A DNA stretch of 52,839 nt from an uncultured Parabacteroides sp. (GCA_900552465.1 URZO01000020.1:1-52839); one strand, 5' to 3'; positions 6,955 through 16,374 are shown, counted from the first letter of the stretch. Program-made: numbers and translations. Notes: generated by a model not told the origin, from the sequence alone.

Positions 6955-9282
6955 TTAGTTTATAGACATGGAATAGGGTTTATCGGTACCCGTAAAGAGG
7001 CGTTTCTTATTCGGAGACGACGTCATTTCAAAAGTCAACGTTCCGCCGTCCATTATATCCTGCTGGGTAATATAGCCTTTCGTATAAGGTTTGCCATTCA
7101 GTTTCACCGACTTGACATAACGGTTCCTGTCGCTTACTTTATCGGCCCTGACCTCGAAAGTCTTTCCGTTTTCCAACGTCACCTTCATATAAGGAAGGAA
7201 AGGAGCTCCCAACACATACTGGTCCGTTCCCGGACAAACCGGATAGAATCCCATCGCCGACAGGATATACCAGGCGGACATCTGTCCACAGTCATCGTTA
7301 CCGCACAGGCCGTCGATGTTATTGCGATACATCTTGTTCATAATCTCACGCTGCCAGTACTGCGTCTTCCAGGGTTGCGAAGTCCAGGCATACAGGAACG
7401 GGATGTGATGACTCGGTTCGTTGCCATGCACATAGCCTCCCAGCAAACCTTCTTCCGTAACATCTTCCGTATCGGCAAAGAATTCAGCCGGCAAATGCAT
7501 CGTGAACAGGGAGTCGAGCTTAGAGACAAACGACTTGTCTCCTCCCATCAGGCGGATCATATTGTCGACATCCTGCGGCACATAGAAAGAATAGTTCAGG
7601 GCATTTCCTTCTATAAAACCTTCACCGTGCGTACTCAACAAGTTGAAGTTTTCCTTCCAGCGGCCGTCTGCATAGCGGGGACGGGCATAACCGATCCCTG
7701 TATCGAAAACATTTGCATAGTTGGCAGCCCGTTTCTTATACGTATCGGCCACTTCACGGTTTCCGGCCAAAAGTGCCGTATGATAGATTGTCCAGTCATC
7801 ATAAGCATATTCAAGCGTGAGGGATGCCGCGCTGCCGTTATGGTCGAGTGCGACGTATCCTTTTTGCATATATTCGCCCGTTCCGTCCAGATAAGGGATG
7901 GTAGAACTGCTCACCATGGCCTTCAACACCTCGTCTTTATCCAGTAGAAGGCCTTTGGCAACCGCATCAGCCAGAACAGAAACAGAGTGATATCCGATCA
8001 TACACCAGTTTTCATTGGCCATGTGACTCCAGATAGGCAATGCCTTATGTACGCTCTGCTCGCAGTGCTTAAGCATGGAGCGGGCGATATCCGTATTGAC
8101 CTGGCGATTGATAATATTAAACAGCGGATGCAGGGCACGGTAAGTATCCCAAACGGAAAAGACCGTATAGTTTGTGAAACCGTCAGCCTGATGAATATTA
8201 TGATCCAATCCACGATACTGCCCGTCTACATCGGTATATACGCAAGGATTGATCATCGTATGATAGAGGGAAGTGTAAAGCATCGCCAGCTGGTCTTCAC
8301 TGCCGTTCGCTTCGATAACGGATAACTCCTTATTCCAGGTTTCATTTGCCCGTGCAGCCAACTGCTCGAAACTATAGCCGGATGCCTCAGCCCGCAAATT
8401 CTTTAAAGCGCCTGCTGCACTCACACCGGAAAGAGCCACCTTTACCTCTAATTCTTCAGAGGCGGCCGGATCAAAATCGAAATAGGCAACAATCTTGCGT
8501 CCACCTATATCCGGAAAGTTCTCTTTCATATTAAACTTACCGTATCCGCCCCGGTAATCGACCTTCGCCTTCTCTTCACAACCATAGTGTATGACCGGTT
8601 TGGAGAAAGACATGGCGAAATAGGTATAATTGGTACGCGCCCACCCGTTTGTAATCCGGTAACCGGTAACCAACGTATCATTCTCGACGCGGATATTTGT
8701 CCACAGGACTTTCCCGTCATAGTTATATATGCCATGGATCATGTCCAGGACAATCCGCTGGTTCTTTGCCTCTTTCGGGAATGTATATTTATGAACCCCT
8801 ACCCGCTTGGTTGTCGTCAGCTGTGCTTTTACACCGTAATCCGCCAGCATCACCTCATAGTAACCGGGACGGGATATTTCCGTCTCGTGCGAAAAGCGGG
8901 AACGATAACCGCCATCGGGATTCGTTGCCGTCCCCGGGTTCAGCTTCAAAGCGCCTGTTGTCGGCATAATCAGGATATCCCCCAGGTCGGAATGTCCCGT
9001 TCCGCTGAAATGCGTATGGCTGAACCCGACGATACTACTGTCCTTATGCTGGTAGCCGGCACAGTACTCATACGCACGGGGCTGATATTTACCATCTATA
9101 TTATGAGGGATCGTGTCTGTATCGGGACTTAACTGCACCAGTCCGAAAGGCACACAAGCCCCTGGAAACGTATGCCCCATCCCGTTTGTCCCGATGATCG
9201 GGTTGACCAAAGAGGTTTTATCCTGTGCGGACAAACCGCCAAAAGCCAGCAAGGCGGAAAATAAAAGGATCGTCTTCTTCAT
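6955..9282 (-). CDS. GH92 family alpha-mannosidase (c)
   Basis: This is an exported 775-residue GH92 exo-alpha-mannosidase. A signal peptide (MKKTILLFSALLAFGGLSAQ) precedes the N-terminal beta-sandwich with NPIIGTNGMGHTFPGACVPFG. The catalytic (alpha/alpha)6 barrel contains HGNEPSHH, with the acid Glu at about residue 622, and GNDDCGQMSAWYILSAMGFYPVCPG. It is closer to enzyme (a) than to (b), because both share the GTGxxDLGD and GNDDCGQ blocks. It follows the metallopeptidase-like lipoprotein gene by 22 bases and precedes GH92 (b) by 16, so the three are surely co-transcribed. Together they would remove different alpha-mannosyl linkages in the periplasm or on the cell surface. Confidence 0.94.
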   Translation of the reverse strand: MKKTILLFSALLAFGGLSAQDKTSLVNPIIGTNGMGHTFPGACVPFGLVQLSPDTDTIPHNIDGKYQPRAYEYCAGYQHKDSSIVGFSHTHFSGTGHSDLGDILIMPTTGALKLNPGTATNPDGGYRSRFSHETEISRPGYYEVMLADYGVKAQLTTTKRVGVHKYTFPKEAKNQRIVLDMIHGIYNYDGKVLWTNIRVENDTLVTGYRITNGWARTNYTYFAMSFSKPVIHYGCEEKAKVDYRGGYGKFNMKENFPDIGGRKIVAYFDFDPAASEELEVKVALSGVSAAGALKNLRAEASGYSFEQLAARANETWNKELSVIEANGSEDQLAMLYTSLYHTMINPCVYTDVDGQYRGLDHNIHQADGFTNYTVFSVWDTYRALHPLFNIINRQVNTDIARSMLKHCEQSVHKALPIWSHMANENWCMIGYHSVSVLADAVAKGLLLDKDEVLKAMVSSSTIPYLDGTGEYMQKGYVALDHNGSAASLTLEYAYDDWTIYHTALLAGNREVADTYKKRAANYANVFDTGIGYARPRYADGRWKENFNLLSTHGEGFIEGNALNYSFYVPQDVDNMIRLMGGDKSFVSKLDSLFTMHLPAEFFADTEDVTEEGLLGGYVHGNEPSHHIPFLYAWTSQPWKTQYWQREIMNKMYRNNIDGLCGNDDCGQMSAWYILSAMGFYPVCPGTDQYVLGAPFLPYMKVTLENGKTFEVRADKVSDRNRYVKSVKLNGKPYTKGYITQQDIMDGGTLTFEMTSSPNKKRLFTGTDKPYSMSIN

Positions 9283-9304
9283 GATATCATTATCTGTTTA
9301 TAAT

Positions 9305-10411
9305 TTATTTTGACAAAAAAGCCTGGTATTCATCCCACATACTTTCAATGCTGCTCTCTTCGCCAAAGATACTTTTGATCGCTTTGTCAAAGCTCCATAC
9401 ATCGATGTCGCGGACAGTCTCGTGGAATTTCCGGATCGCATCCGGATCTTTGGTCGTCAACCACTGGATAAAGAAACCTGTCGTACGATAACCATCCATC
9501 CAGTTACCGCCCGGTTTACGGGTACTCATATCGAAATATCCGGCCTGGGCGCGGACGGCATCCGCCAAACCTTCGATACAAGCCCAAAATGTCTTGTTGG
9601 TAGAATAAGAGCCGATTCCTTTCGGTTCAAACTGATAGGCATGTACCAATTCGTGATACAAAACGCCACGTGTTTCAAAATCGAGTTTATATAGCGATTC
9701 GTTAGCCGATTTCTCGATATGCTGCGTACTATAGACAATCGAGATGACAGGCGGATTGCCCCCTTTAGCCGACACGCCGTCATAGTCTTTCAATGTGTAC
9801 TCTATTTTCTGTACGTCGTTCATCGTGTCTTTGGCCGTATAGAACAAAATCTCTGCCACTTTGCGGGCATGATACCGGATATAGGCATCCGGATCTTGTA
9901 CAAGGTCGGTATAAACGGCAGCCCCTTTCGTATCAGGGTCCAGTACCTCAAAATCTACGTTGGGATATTTAAAGTCCTCCCAGTTCGCATTCAAATTCGT
10001 ATTGTAAAATAAAACATCGCCCAGAACCAGTGTGTCGCCTGTCGCGGTACTGGCCTCCAGCATATATTGTTTGTAGTTGGACGGTTTGGTTACGGTACAA
10101 AGAATCTCCTGGTAACGGGAACAAAACTTCTGGTCTTTCCGTTCGTCTACCACTACCCAATTCTTTCCGTCATGCGATCCTTTCAATGTCCAGGCAGCCG
10201 GATCGTGGGCTGGCGTTTCACCGGACGAATATATTTTATAACTCTGGACAGGAACAGTACATTGCTTGTCAAAAACAACCTTATTAACTCCTTTTGTCCC
10301 CACAAAACAAGTAGTCGGATTTCCATCCGCCAATTCAGGGACATTTACCGGCAATTTTGCCTGACAAGAACACAATAATAAACTTATCGATATAAATATA
10401 TTTATTTTCAT
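9305..10411 (-). CDS. Basic-secretory-protein-like putative metallopeptidase, lipoprotein, with discoidin-like N-terminus
   Basis: I chose the ATG at 10411 over one at 10447 because it starts a lipoprotein signal (MKINIFISISLLLCSCQAK). The mature protein would be a 350-residue lipoprotein anchored through the Cys. The first half resembles an F5/8-type carbohydrate-binding domain (LADGNPTTCFVGTKG, YKIYSSGETPAHDPAAWTL). The second half is a basic-secretory-protein domain with the zinc signature HELVHAYQ (H253, E254, H257) followed by ACIEGLADAVRAQAGYF. It is the first gene of the GH92 operon. This suggests action on the protein part of mannosylated glycoproteins, or capture of the glycan by the N-terminal domain. 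Peptidase activity is inferred from the motif. Confidence 0.8.
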   Translation of the reverse strand: MKINIFISISLLLCSCQAKLPVNVPELADGNPTTCFVGTKGVNKVVFDKQCTVPVQSYKIYSSGETPAHDPAAWTLKGSHDGKNWVVVDERKDQKFCSRYQEILCTVTKPSNYKQYMLEASTATGDTLVLGDVLFYNTNLNANWEDFKYPNVDFEVLDPDTKGAAVYTDLVQDPDAYIRYHARKVAEILFYTAKDTMNDVQKIEYTLKDYDGVSAKGGNPPVISIVYSTQHIEKSANESLYKLDFETRGVLYHELVHAYQFEPKGIGSYSTNKTFWACIEGLADAVRAQAGYFDMSTRKPGGNWMDGYRTTGFFIQWLTTKDPDAIRKFHETVRDIDVWSFDKAIKSIFGEESSIESMWDEYQAFLSK

Positions 10412-10529
10412 AACACAACTATTAAAATTAAGCAACATACTGTTCACTCTCCAAAAGTTACAAAATTATTTTTATTATATCCTTTTCCGTATTTTTTATG
10501 ATCCTATTTACATTTCCCTAACCGATGTA

Positions 10530-10633
10530 CAATATTAGAAGATTCCAAGCAAATCTAAGTACTCCATTTAAACCAAAAGAGTGTCAAAGTTTACCATTGG
10601 TCGATTTTGATACTTTTTTGAGAAATCAGGACA
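10530..10633 (-). promoter_or_regulatory. Promoter and dyad operator of the peptidase/GH92 operon (element A)
   Basis: On the minus strand a 61-bp block (10633 to 10573) is followed after 35 bases by TAATATTG (10537 to 10530), one mismatch from the TAnnTTTG -7 box. There is no -33 TTTG, as expected for an activator-dependent promoter. The block is a dyad: CAAAAGAGTGTC (10574-10585) faces GATACTTTTTTG (10609-10620). A matching block with the same spacing precedes the SusC gene (15724-15827). The identity is 49 of 61 positions without gaps, counted by hand. Confidence 0.65.
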
Positions 10634-10659
10634 TCAATGTATTTTAAAATAGATTATTA

Positions 10660-10690
10660 AGGGCTATCCAGGGAATTCCCCGATAGCCCT
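10660..10690 (-). terminator. Hairpin terminator after the first SusC/SusD pair
   Basis: AGGGCTATC (10660-10668) pairs with GATAGCCCT (10682-10690), with an inner GGGAATTCCC. It lies 82 bases past the SusD stop codon. The tail on the minus strand is only moderately T-rich. Confidence 0.6.
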
Positions 10691-10700
10691 TTTATAATAG

Positions 10701-10762
10701 TCTGAAAGAACCGGTTACATATAATTAAGTGCTACGTTAATAAAAAGAACTGTTCTTTCAGA
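10701..10762 (-). repeat. Palindromic intergenic element, copy 2
   Basis: TCTGAAAGAAC (10701-10711) is perfectly complementary to GTTCTTTCAGA (10752-10762). The interior repeats ATAATTAAGTGCT (10721-10733), as in copy 1 at 4576-4627. It begins 10 bases after the SusD stop codon. Confidence 0.55.
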
Positions 10763-10771
10763 TGATGATTC

Positions 10772-12565
10772 TTATTCCCAACCCGGAGTTGTCTGTTTCA
10801 GGATCGGACTTGCATTCAGCTGGTTTTGAGGAATCGGGAAATAGCTATATTCTTTGTCTGTAGCATCTTTTCCCTTGTTCCACCATTCTTCATGGAATTT
10901 ATTCCAACGGATCAAATCTATACGACGACGGCGTTCACCGATGAACTCACGTCCCCATTCATCCAAAAGCTCTGCATCTGTCAACTTATCCAGATTTGCC
11001 ACATAGCTATATTTAGGCCATTCCGCTGCAGGGTAGTTTCTTACCCGTACATAATCCAAGAGCTCAGCAGCCTTTGCCTTATTGTCTTCTCTATAATAGC
11101 ATTCTGCCAAAGAGTAATACATTTCAGACAAGCGCATTTCAGGAGTAGACTGAGAACGGAACAAACCGTCATGATCCGGCAAATAAGGGAATTTATTGAA
11201 ACGGAAACCGGAATTTTCTTCACCAGTAGTCACCTGAGATTCCTTGGCTATGACATCGGCATCGTTACAAATAAAATATCCACCACGAGCAGCAGCTTCC
11301 AACAATTTTTGTTTCTTGTTTTCAGTATTCAAAGACTTATCTTCAGAGAAGCGTCCTACCTGATCAACAAAAACCAATGGGAAACCCATCCATTCCTCGG
11401 AACCATTCACATTTTCATCTGTAAAACCATATTGCTTCGATTCGTCGTACTTCATCTGTGCCCCTTGCAAGAAGAAACCTTCATAACCGCCATTCGCATC
11501 TGTCGTATGGAACGGAATTACACGATAGTCACACTTCGCATATTTTTCAAATGGATTTCCGAGTCCGCTCGCAAACTGGTATACATTTCCTTGGAAGTCG
11601 CGAGAAGGTTGCAAATGGATACCGTTGTTGCCACCGCCATCACTACCAATCGTTTGGGCTGCCGAATAATGCATACCGTCCGCCCACATCGTCTGTTGTT
11701 CCAAACGACCGCGTTCATGCCAAAACTCGAACATATTCTCAGGAGACTGATATTTATTGATACCAGAACGGAACGGATCACGATAATCTTGTTGGTTTAT
11801 GCTATATGTACCATATTTACCGGCAATAATATCCTCCGCCCATTGCTTGCAATCAGCATAATGATCCTCACCAATCCAAACTTTGGCATTCAGATAAAGA
11901 CGAACCAGCAAACCAGCTGTCGGTCCCTGTGTCCAACGGCCGAGACGTTTTTCTTTCGGCAATGTCGGGAGGCATTCCTTCAATTCCGATTCGATGAAAT
12001 CATAGACTTCCTTCGCCGTGCTCTGAGGTACGATTTCATCAGAAGCCTGCTGTTCCGTAGCGATTGGAACCTGACGGTAAAAGTCTAACAAAAACATGTA
12101 GTACCAGGCCCGTAATACACGTAAGTCGCTATAATAAGCAGCCTTCTCTTCATCGGTAACACCGATCGAGCTAAAATCAACCGTATTGAAATCACGCAAC
12201 ACCGTGTTTACCTGACTAATACATTGATAAGATGCTACCCAAGCACCATTGACCTGCCCTTGGATATAGTTCCACTTATGTTCGTGCAAGCGAATCCATT
12301 GGCCATCGTCATATCCATGCCGCCCTTTCTGTGTCCAAACAAAATGGTCACCAGTCAATTCCTGCAACTTCCAGATATCACCGCGCCACGTAACATTGTC
12401 ACTATGTTCGAAACAACGAACTACGGCAGCTTCAACAGACAATTTATCCGTATAATAATTGTCTCTCACCAAATCCGAATATACTTTTTCTGTCAGGTCT
12501 GTACAAGATGTCATAGCAAGAGCACCTAACAAACCTGCAGCACATAATAATTTAATCTTTTTCAT
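10772..12565 (-). CDS. SusD/RagB family glycan-binding lipoprotein (mannoside locus)
   Basis: This 597-residue outer-membrane lipoprotein has the signal MKKIKLLCAAGLLGALAMTSC, with the lipobox ending at Cys 21. It shows the SusD pattern of an N-terminal TPR-like helical region (RVLRAWYYMFLLDFYRQVPI) and a C-terminal block (RLSEMYYSLAECYYREDNKAKAAELLDYVRVRN, WGREFIGERRRRIDLIRWNKF). SusD proteins sit as a lid on their SusC partner and bind oligosaccharide. The SusC gene ends 19 bases upstream, so the two are co-transcribed. The downstream GH92 operon suggests mannose-rich ligands. Confidence 0.95.
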   Translation of the reverse strand: MKKIKLLCAAGLLGALAMTSCTDLTEKVYSDLVRDNYYTDKLSVEAAVVRCFEHSDNVTWRGDIWKLQELTGDHFVWTQKGRHGYDDGQWIRLHEHKWNYIQGQVNGAWVASYQCISQVNTVLRDFNTVDFSSIGVTDEEKAAYYSDLRVLRAWYYMFLLDFYRQVPIATEQQASDEIVPQSTAKEVYDFIESELKECLPTLPKEKRLGRWTQGPTAGLLVRLYLNAKVWIGEDHYADCKQWAEDIIAGKYGTYSINQQDYRDPFRSGINKYQSPENMFEFWHERGRLEQQTMWADGMHYSAAQTIGSDGGGNNGIHLQPSRDFQGNVYQFASGLGNPFEKYAKCDYRVIPFHTTDANGGYEGFFLQGAQMKYDESKQYGFTDENVNGSEEWMGFPLVFVDQVGRFSEDKSLNTENKKQKLLEAAARGGYFICNDADVIAKESQVTTGEENSGFRFNKFPYLPDHDGLFRSQSTPEMRLSEMYYSLAECYYREDNKAKAAELLDYVRVRNYPAAEWPKYSYVANLDKLTDAELLDEWGREFIGERRRRIDLIRWNKFHEEWWNKGKDATDKEYSYFPIPQNQLNASPILKQTTPGWE

Positions 12566-12584
12566 GTTCTATCTCTTAAATTGA

Positions 12585-15500
12585 TTAATAAGTGATTTGT
12601 ACGCCAAATGTCAGATTTCTTGCAGTCGGATATACCTCCATACCACCGATTCCCGGCCACAAGCCTGTAGTCGTCACCGTTGTCGGGTCTACGCCAGAGT
12701 ATTTAGTCAATGTAAACACATTCTTCAACGTTCCATACACACGTAAATTAGAAATCCACTTCGTATTCAATTTCGGAGTCCATCCAACCGTAATGTTATC
12801 CAACCGCAGATAATTACCATTCTGCAAGAAATAGTCACAAATCACTTTCGGACCTTTGATATGGGCATTTTCTTCGTAAGCAGAAGTCAGTTTGTTATCA
12901 CCGGCAACCACCTGTAAGCCATAATACATTTCATATTGGTTCATCACTTTATAGCGGAAACGTCCGCGGAAGAACAAAGACAAATCGAAGTCCTTATATC
13001 TGAACGTATTTCCCCAAGACAACTCCCATTTGGGAACACCAGTTCCATCCAGATAAACTTTGTCCTGTTCATTACCATCGGCTCCTAACTTCGTTGCTCC
13101 ACCTTTTTCACCTTTTTCCCAAATCAGGATATTACCAGCATCATCAACGCCTGCATAACGGAATCCATAGAAAGAACCGATCGGCGTACCGTCCTGCAAA
13201 CGCTGAGCAGAACCCGGGTTACCCGGAGAGGGGAAACCATCTCCTTCAATGTAACCTAACTGATATTTTTCATTCGAGAATGATTTCAATTCAGATGAAG
13301 TATAAGAGAGGTTCAGGTTTGTTGAGTAAGAAAAGTCTTTTGTCTGTACTGCATCCCAATTTACCTGGAACTCAAAACCTTTGGAATTAGTCGTACCCAC
13401 ATTTGCATAGATTTTATCATGCAAATACGGAGGCAGAGGAACCGGATATTCACCGATTACATCACGACCTTCACGAATGAATACATCAAAACTACCTGAC
13501 AAGCGAGAGTTAAACAAGGTATAATCAATACCCAAGTTATAAGAAATCTGTTTTTCCCAAGCCAAATCATAATTCGGATTGTTACCAGGTCCGTATCCCA
13601 TGATAAATTTGCCATAAGTATCGCTATAGTACTGTCCGAATCCGGAATATTTGGCTTGTGCCGTATAACGGTCGAATCCGGAACGTCCGGTCACACCATA
13701 CGAAAAACGAAGTTTCAAATCGTCAACGGCAGAACTGTTTTCGAACACCGGTAATTTGGATACACGCCAAGCGGCAGATGCAGCAGGGAAGAGCCCCCAC
13801 TTATGGTCTTCACCGAACTTGGAGTTACCTTCATGGCGTAAAGATCCGGTAAACAGGAATACGTCATTCCAGTTATAATTAATACGTCCCAAAAACGCGA
13901 TTGTTTTTTCTTCTTCCTTATGAGATTCCATACCCAAACGGCCATTCACCTTTTCGTACTCACCACCTTGGATATAGTTATATAAGAAAGCATCGGAAGG
14001 GAAATCACGGTTCGATGCAGAGAACCATTCATAATCGAATTGCTGGTAAGAATAACCGCCCATGATTTTGAAATCATGTTCATCATTGATTTTGAACGAG
14101 TAGTTACCCAACCATTCCAATGTCCAATCCGTCCAGGCTTCCTGTTTCAAGAATGCTTCGCCGTTATAATTTCCATTGATACAATCTTTATGTGTCTTGA
14201 ACTTATACCGAGACTCTTTCTTGTTATGTCCCTGGCGGCCAAGTTTCAACTCTGTGTTCAGATTTTTCAGAATGTTCAGTTTCAAGTTCAGGTCGATCGT
14301 GGAATATTCCTGTCTTGCTCCTCTTTCCTGCTCTGTCAAATTTTTGATCGGGTTGAAGGAATAACTGTTTCCCTTGAATGCATCCATCTCATCCACACTA
14401 AAAGTCGGATTCAATTGGACTGCTTGTTTGAATGAAGCATAATCAGTATAATCTTCGTCAGCTATGCGATAAGAGAAATTACCTCCTACTTCCAACAAAC
14501 CTTCCAAAGTCGTATGTTTGAAGTTTCCACGCAAGCCATATTCTTTACGATTGGAAGCGATATCCAATCCTTCTTTTCCCTTGAAGTTGGTGGACATACG
14601 GAAAATCGTCGATTCGCTACCACCGGACAACGAAATATTGTGGTTATGGCCAAAATTATTTTTATTGATCAACTCATCATACCAATCAGTCCGATGCCCG
14701 TAATCGGCAGCACCTGTAACCTTATCCAGATATGTATCCGCATCCAAAATGTCCGGTTTGCTTGCTACGAAGTCATGTTCGACATAACCATCGTACGTGA
14801 TAGTCGTCTTACCGGCCTTTCCTTGTTTGGTCGTTACCAAGATTACACCGTTTGCTCCACGAGAACCGTAAATAGCTGCAGCAGAACCATCTTTCAATAC
14901 GGTAATGGATTCAATATCTGACTGTGCCAAATTACGCAAATCTCCTCCCGGCATACCATCGATCACAATCAACGGACTGTTACCGGCTTTCAAGGAAGAC
15001 GCTCCGCGTACCTGGATACTACCGCTCGTATTCGGGTCGGCAGCAGCAACGCTGTTTACCACGACTCCAGCCACTTTTCCATCCACCAGCTGCATCGGGT
15101 CGTTCACCGCACCGGCTAAGAAATCTTTGCTGCTAACACTCGTAACAGCGGTCGTCAAGTCTTTCTTTACAGAAGATCCGTAACCAACAACGATCACTTC
15201 CTGCAAATTTTCAGAATCTTCTTGCAATGTAATATTAAAGGTAGTCTGGTTTTTTACAGGTACTTCCAAGGTTTTATAACCAATGTAGGAAATCTGTAAA
15301 ATAGCATTGTTCGGTACATTTTCAACAGTAAATGTACCGTTCACATCGGTAATATTACCGATTGTTGTCCCTTTTACGACAACGTTGGCGCCAATTACAG
15401 GTTCTCCGTAATTGTCAACAACCGTACCGGTAATCTTTTTGTTTTGTTGCGCTACATTCACTTCCGGCAGTTTTTCCGTTTCAGAGGCATTTACAGCACC

Positions 15501-15590
15501 CACATTTACAGAAAAGGCAGAAATCAATAAACAAAATGTAGACACTTTTGCTATATCCCCTAAGGATAATAGTTTAGATGTTTTGTTCAT
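12585..15590 (-). CDS. SusC/RagA family TonB-dependent transporter (mannoside locus)
   Basis: This 1001-residue outer-membrane protein imports oligosaccharides into the periplasm using TonB energy. After the N-terminal signal region come a carboxypeptidase-D-regulatory-like domain (about 51-125, ITGTVVDNYGEPVIGANVVV), the VIVVGYG motif near 133-138, a plug domain with GSAAAIYGSRGANGVILVTT, and a long beta-barrel ending in TARNLTFGVQITY, whose terminal aromatic residue is usual for barrel assembly. There is no STN domain, so sigma/anti-sigma control is not expected. This fits control through the upstream dyad element at 15767-15827. The partner SusD follows after 19 bases. Confidence 0.96.
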   Translation of the reverse strand: MNKTSKLLSLGDIAKVSTFCLLISAFSVNVGAVNASETEKLPEVNVAQQNKKITGTVVDNYGEPVIGANVVVKGTTIGNITDVNGTFTVENVPNNAILQISYIGYKTLEVPVKNQTTFNITLQEDSENLQEVIVVGYGSSVKKDLTTAVTSVSSKDFLAGAVNDPMQLVDGKVAGVVVNSVAAADPNTSGSIQVRGASSLKAGNSPLIVIDGMPGGDLRNLAQSDIESITVLKDGSAAAIYGSRGANGVILVTTKQGKAGKTTITYDGYVEHDFVASKPDILDADTYLDKVTGAADYGHRTDWYDELINKNNFGHNHNISLSGGSESTIFRMSTNFKGKEGLDIASNRKEYGLRGNFKHTTLEGLLEVGGNFSYRIADEDYTDYASFKQAVQLNPTFSVDEMDAFKGNSYSFNPIKNLTEQERGARQEYSTIDLNLKLNILKNLNTELKLGRQGHNKKESRYKFKTHKDCINGNYNGEAFLKQEAWTDWTLEWLGNYSFKINDEHDFKIMGGYSYQQFDYEWFSASNRDFPSDAFLYNYIQGGEYEKVNGRLGMESHKEEEKTIAFLGRINYNWNDVFLFTGSLRHEGNSKFGEDHKWGLFPAASAAWRVSKLPVFENSSAVDDLKLRFSYGVTGRSGFDRYTAQAKYSGFGQYYSDTYGKFIMGYGPGNNPNYDLAWEKQISYNLGIDYTLFNSRLSGSFDVFIREGRDVIGEYPVPLPPYLHDKIYANVGTTNSKGFEFQVNWDAVQTKDFSYSTNLNLSYTSSELKSFSNEKYQLGYIEGDGFPSPGNPGSAQRLQDGTPIGSFYGFRYAGVDDAGNILIWEKGEKGGATKLGADGNEQDKVYLDGTGVPKWELSWGNTFRYKDFDLSLFFRGRFRYKVMNQYEMYYGLQVVAGDNKLTSAYEENAHIKGPKVICDYFLQNGNYLRLDNITVGWTPKLNTKWISNLRVYGTLKNVFTLTKYSGVDPTTVTTTGLWPGIGGMEVYPTARNLTFGVQITY

Positions 15591-15723
15591 AATTTTAAAA
15601 CATAGTTTAGAATTAATAATTTAAATACACATTATATGTGTGTTAATAATAAGACACATTTCATTCTTCACACATTCATTGTTTCTCCATAGGCTTTACG
15701 ATTTAATTTTTGTAATTCGACAG

Positions 15724-15827
15724 CAATATTAGTTGATCTTAACATATATGTAGTAACACTGAAACACCAAAAGAGTATCAAAATCAACCGCTGGTCAATT
15801 AAGATACTTTTTTGTACAATCAGGACA
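15724..15827 (-). promoter_or_regulatory. Promoter and dyad operator of the SusC/SusD operon (element B)
   Basis: On the minus strand a 61-bp block (15827 to 15767) is followed after 35 bases by TAATATTG (15731 to 15724). This is the same spacing and the same -7 sequence as in front of the peptidase/GH92 operon. The dyad is CAAAAGAGTATC (15768-15779) facing GATACTTTTTTG (15803-15814), with an inner ACC and GGT. The start site would lie about 125 bases before the SusC ATG. Confidence 0.65.
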
Positions 15828-16255
15828 CTACCAGCGAAGACAGAAATTCCCCAGCCTGCAGAGTCTCGAAATTAACAAATTGTAAAATCACCAAAGTCAT
15901 TATTGATTCCACAGCTAAAACCGGACAAAAGGCTAATTTTTTTAAAGAAATAATGATTTATTGGAATCTTTCGTAAACCAAAACTTTACAACAACCCCCT
16001 TTTCAGCCATTTTTCTATTTCGTCCGAAATCTTGATCGATTTTGGGTTGACTCTTTTCACGGTTTAAACTCCCCTTTCTGACAATAGGAAAAGCGAGGTG
16101 CGCAGTCCGTTTCGAAAAGCGTGCAATTTGATTATCTAAAGGTGGAAATGCCGACAAAGTGATAAAGATTAACTCCCGGAAAATCGAATATTTGAAAATA
16201 AAACGGACGGCATTCCATATATTCTAAGGGAATTCAGGGGCTTTTTTGCCATGAA

Positions 16256-16374
16256 GACGGTCATCTTTCCAATTACGACCGTCCTGATCGCCATTACGAC
16301 CGTTCTAATCTTCGCGAGGTGCTGAGCGCACTACCTATTAGCACGGTCGTAATGGCAAAGAGCACGGTCGTAAT
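16256..16374. repeat. Array of four 11-bp motifs in head-to-head pairs
   Basis: ATTACGACCGT occurs at 16272-16282 and 16293-16303. Its reverse complement ACGGTCGTAAT occurs at 16343-16353 and 16364-16374. Within each pair the copies are 21 bases apart, two helical turns. A degenerate ACGGTCATC lies at 16257. The array occupies the gene-free stretch 15828-16516 between the SusC promoter and the 3' end of the GH78 fusion gene. That stretch also holds four AACTCCC words (near 16068, 16172, 16382 and 16401) and no convincing gene. Confidence 0.6.

Noticed and set aside
10826..12088. A 420-codon open frame on the plus strand opposite the first SusD gene
   Set aside because: It lies fully antisense to a clear SusD gene, the translation has no family features, and the frame is kept open by the codon pattern of the real gene.
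15942..16157. A 71-codon open frame on the minus strand in the gap after element B
   Set aside because: There is no recognisable motif, -7 box or ribosome site, and the composition resembles the surrounding repeats. I do not list it as a gene.
16272..16374. CRISPR-like spacing of repeated motifs
   Set aside because: The motif is only 11 bases, half of the copies are inverted, the spacers are about 10 bases, and no cas gene is present.
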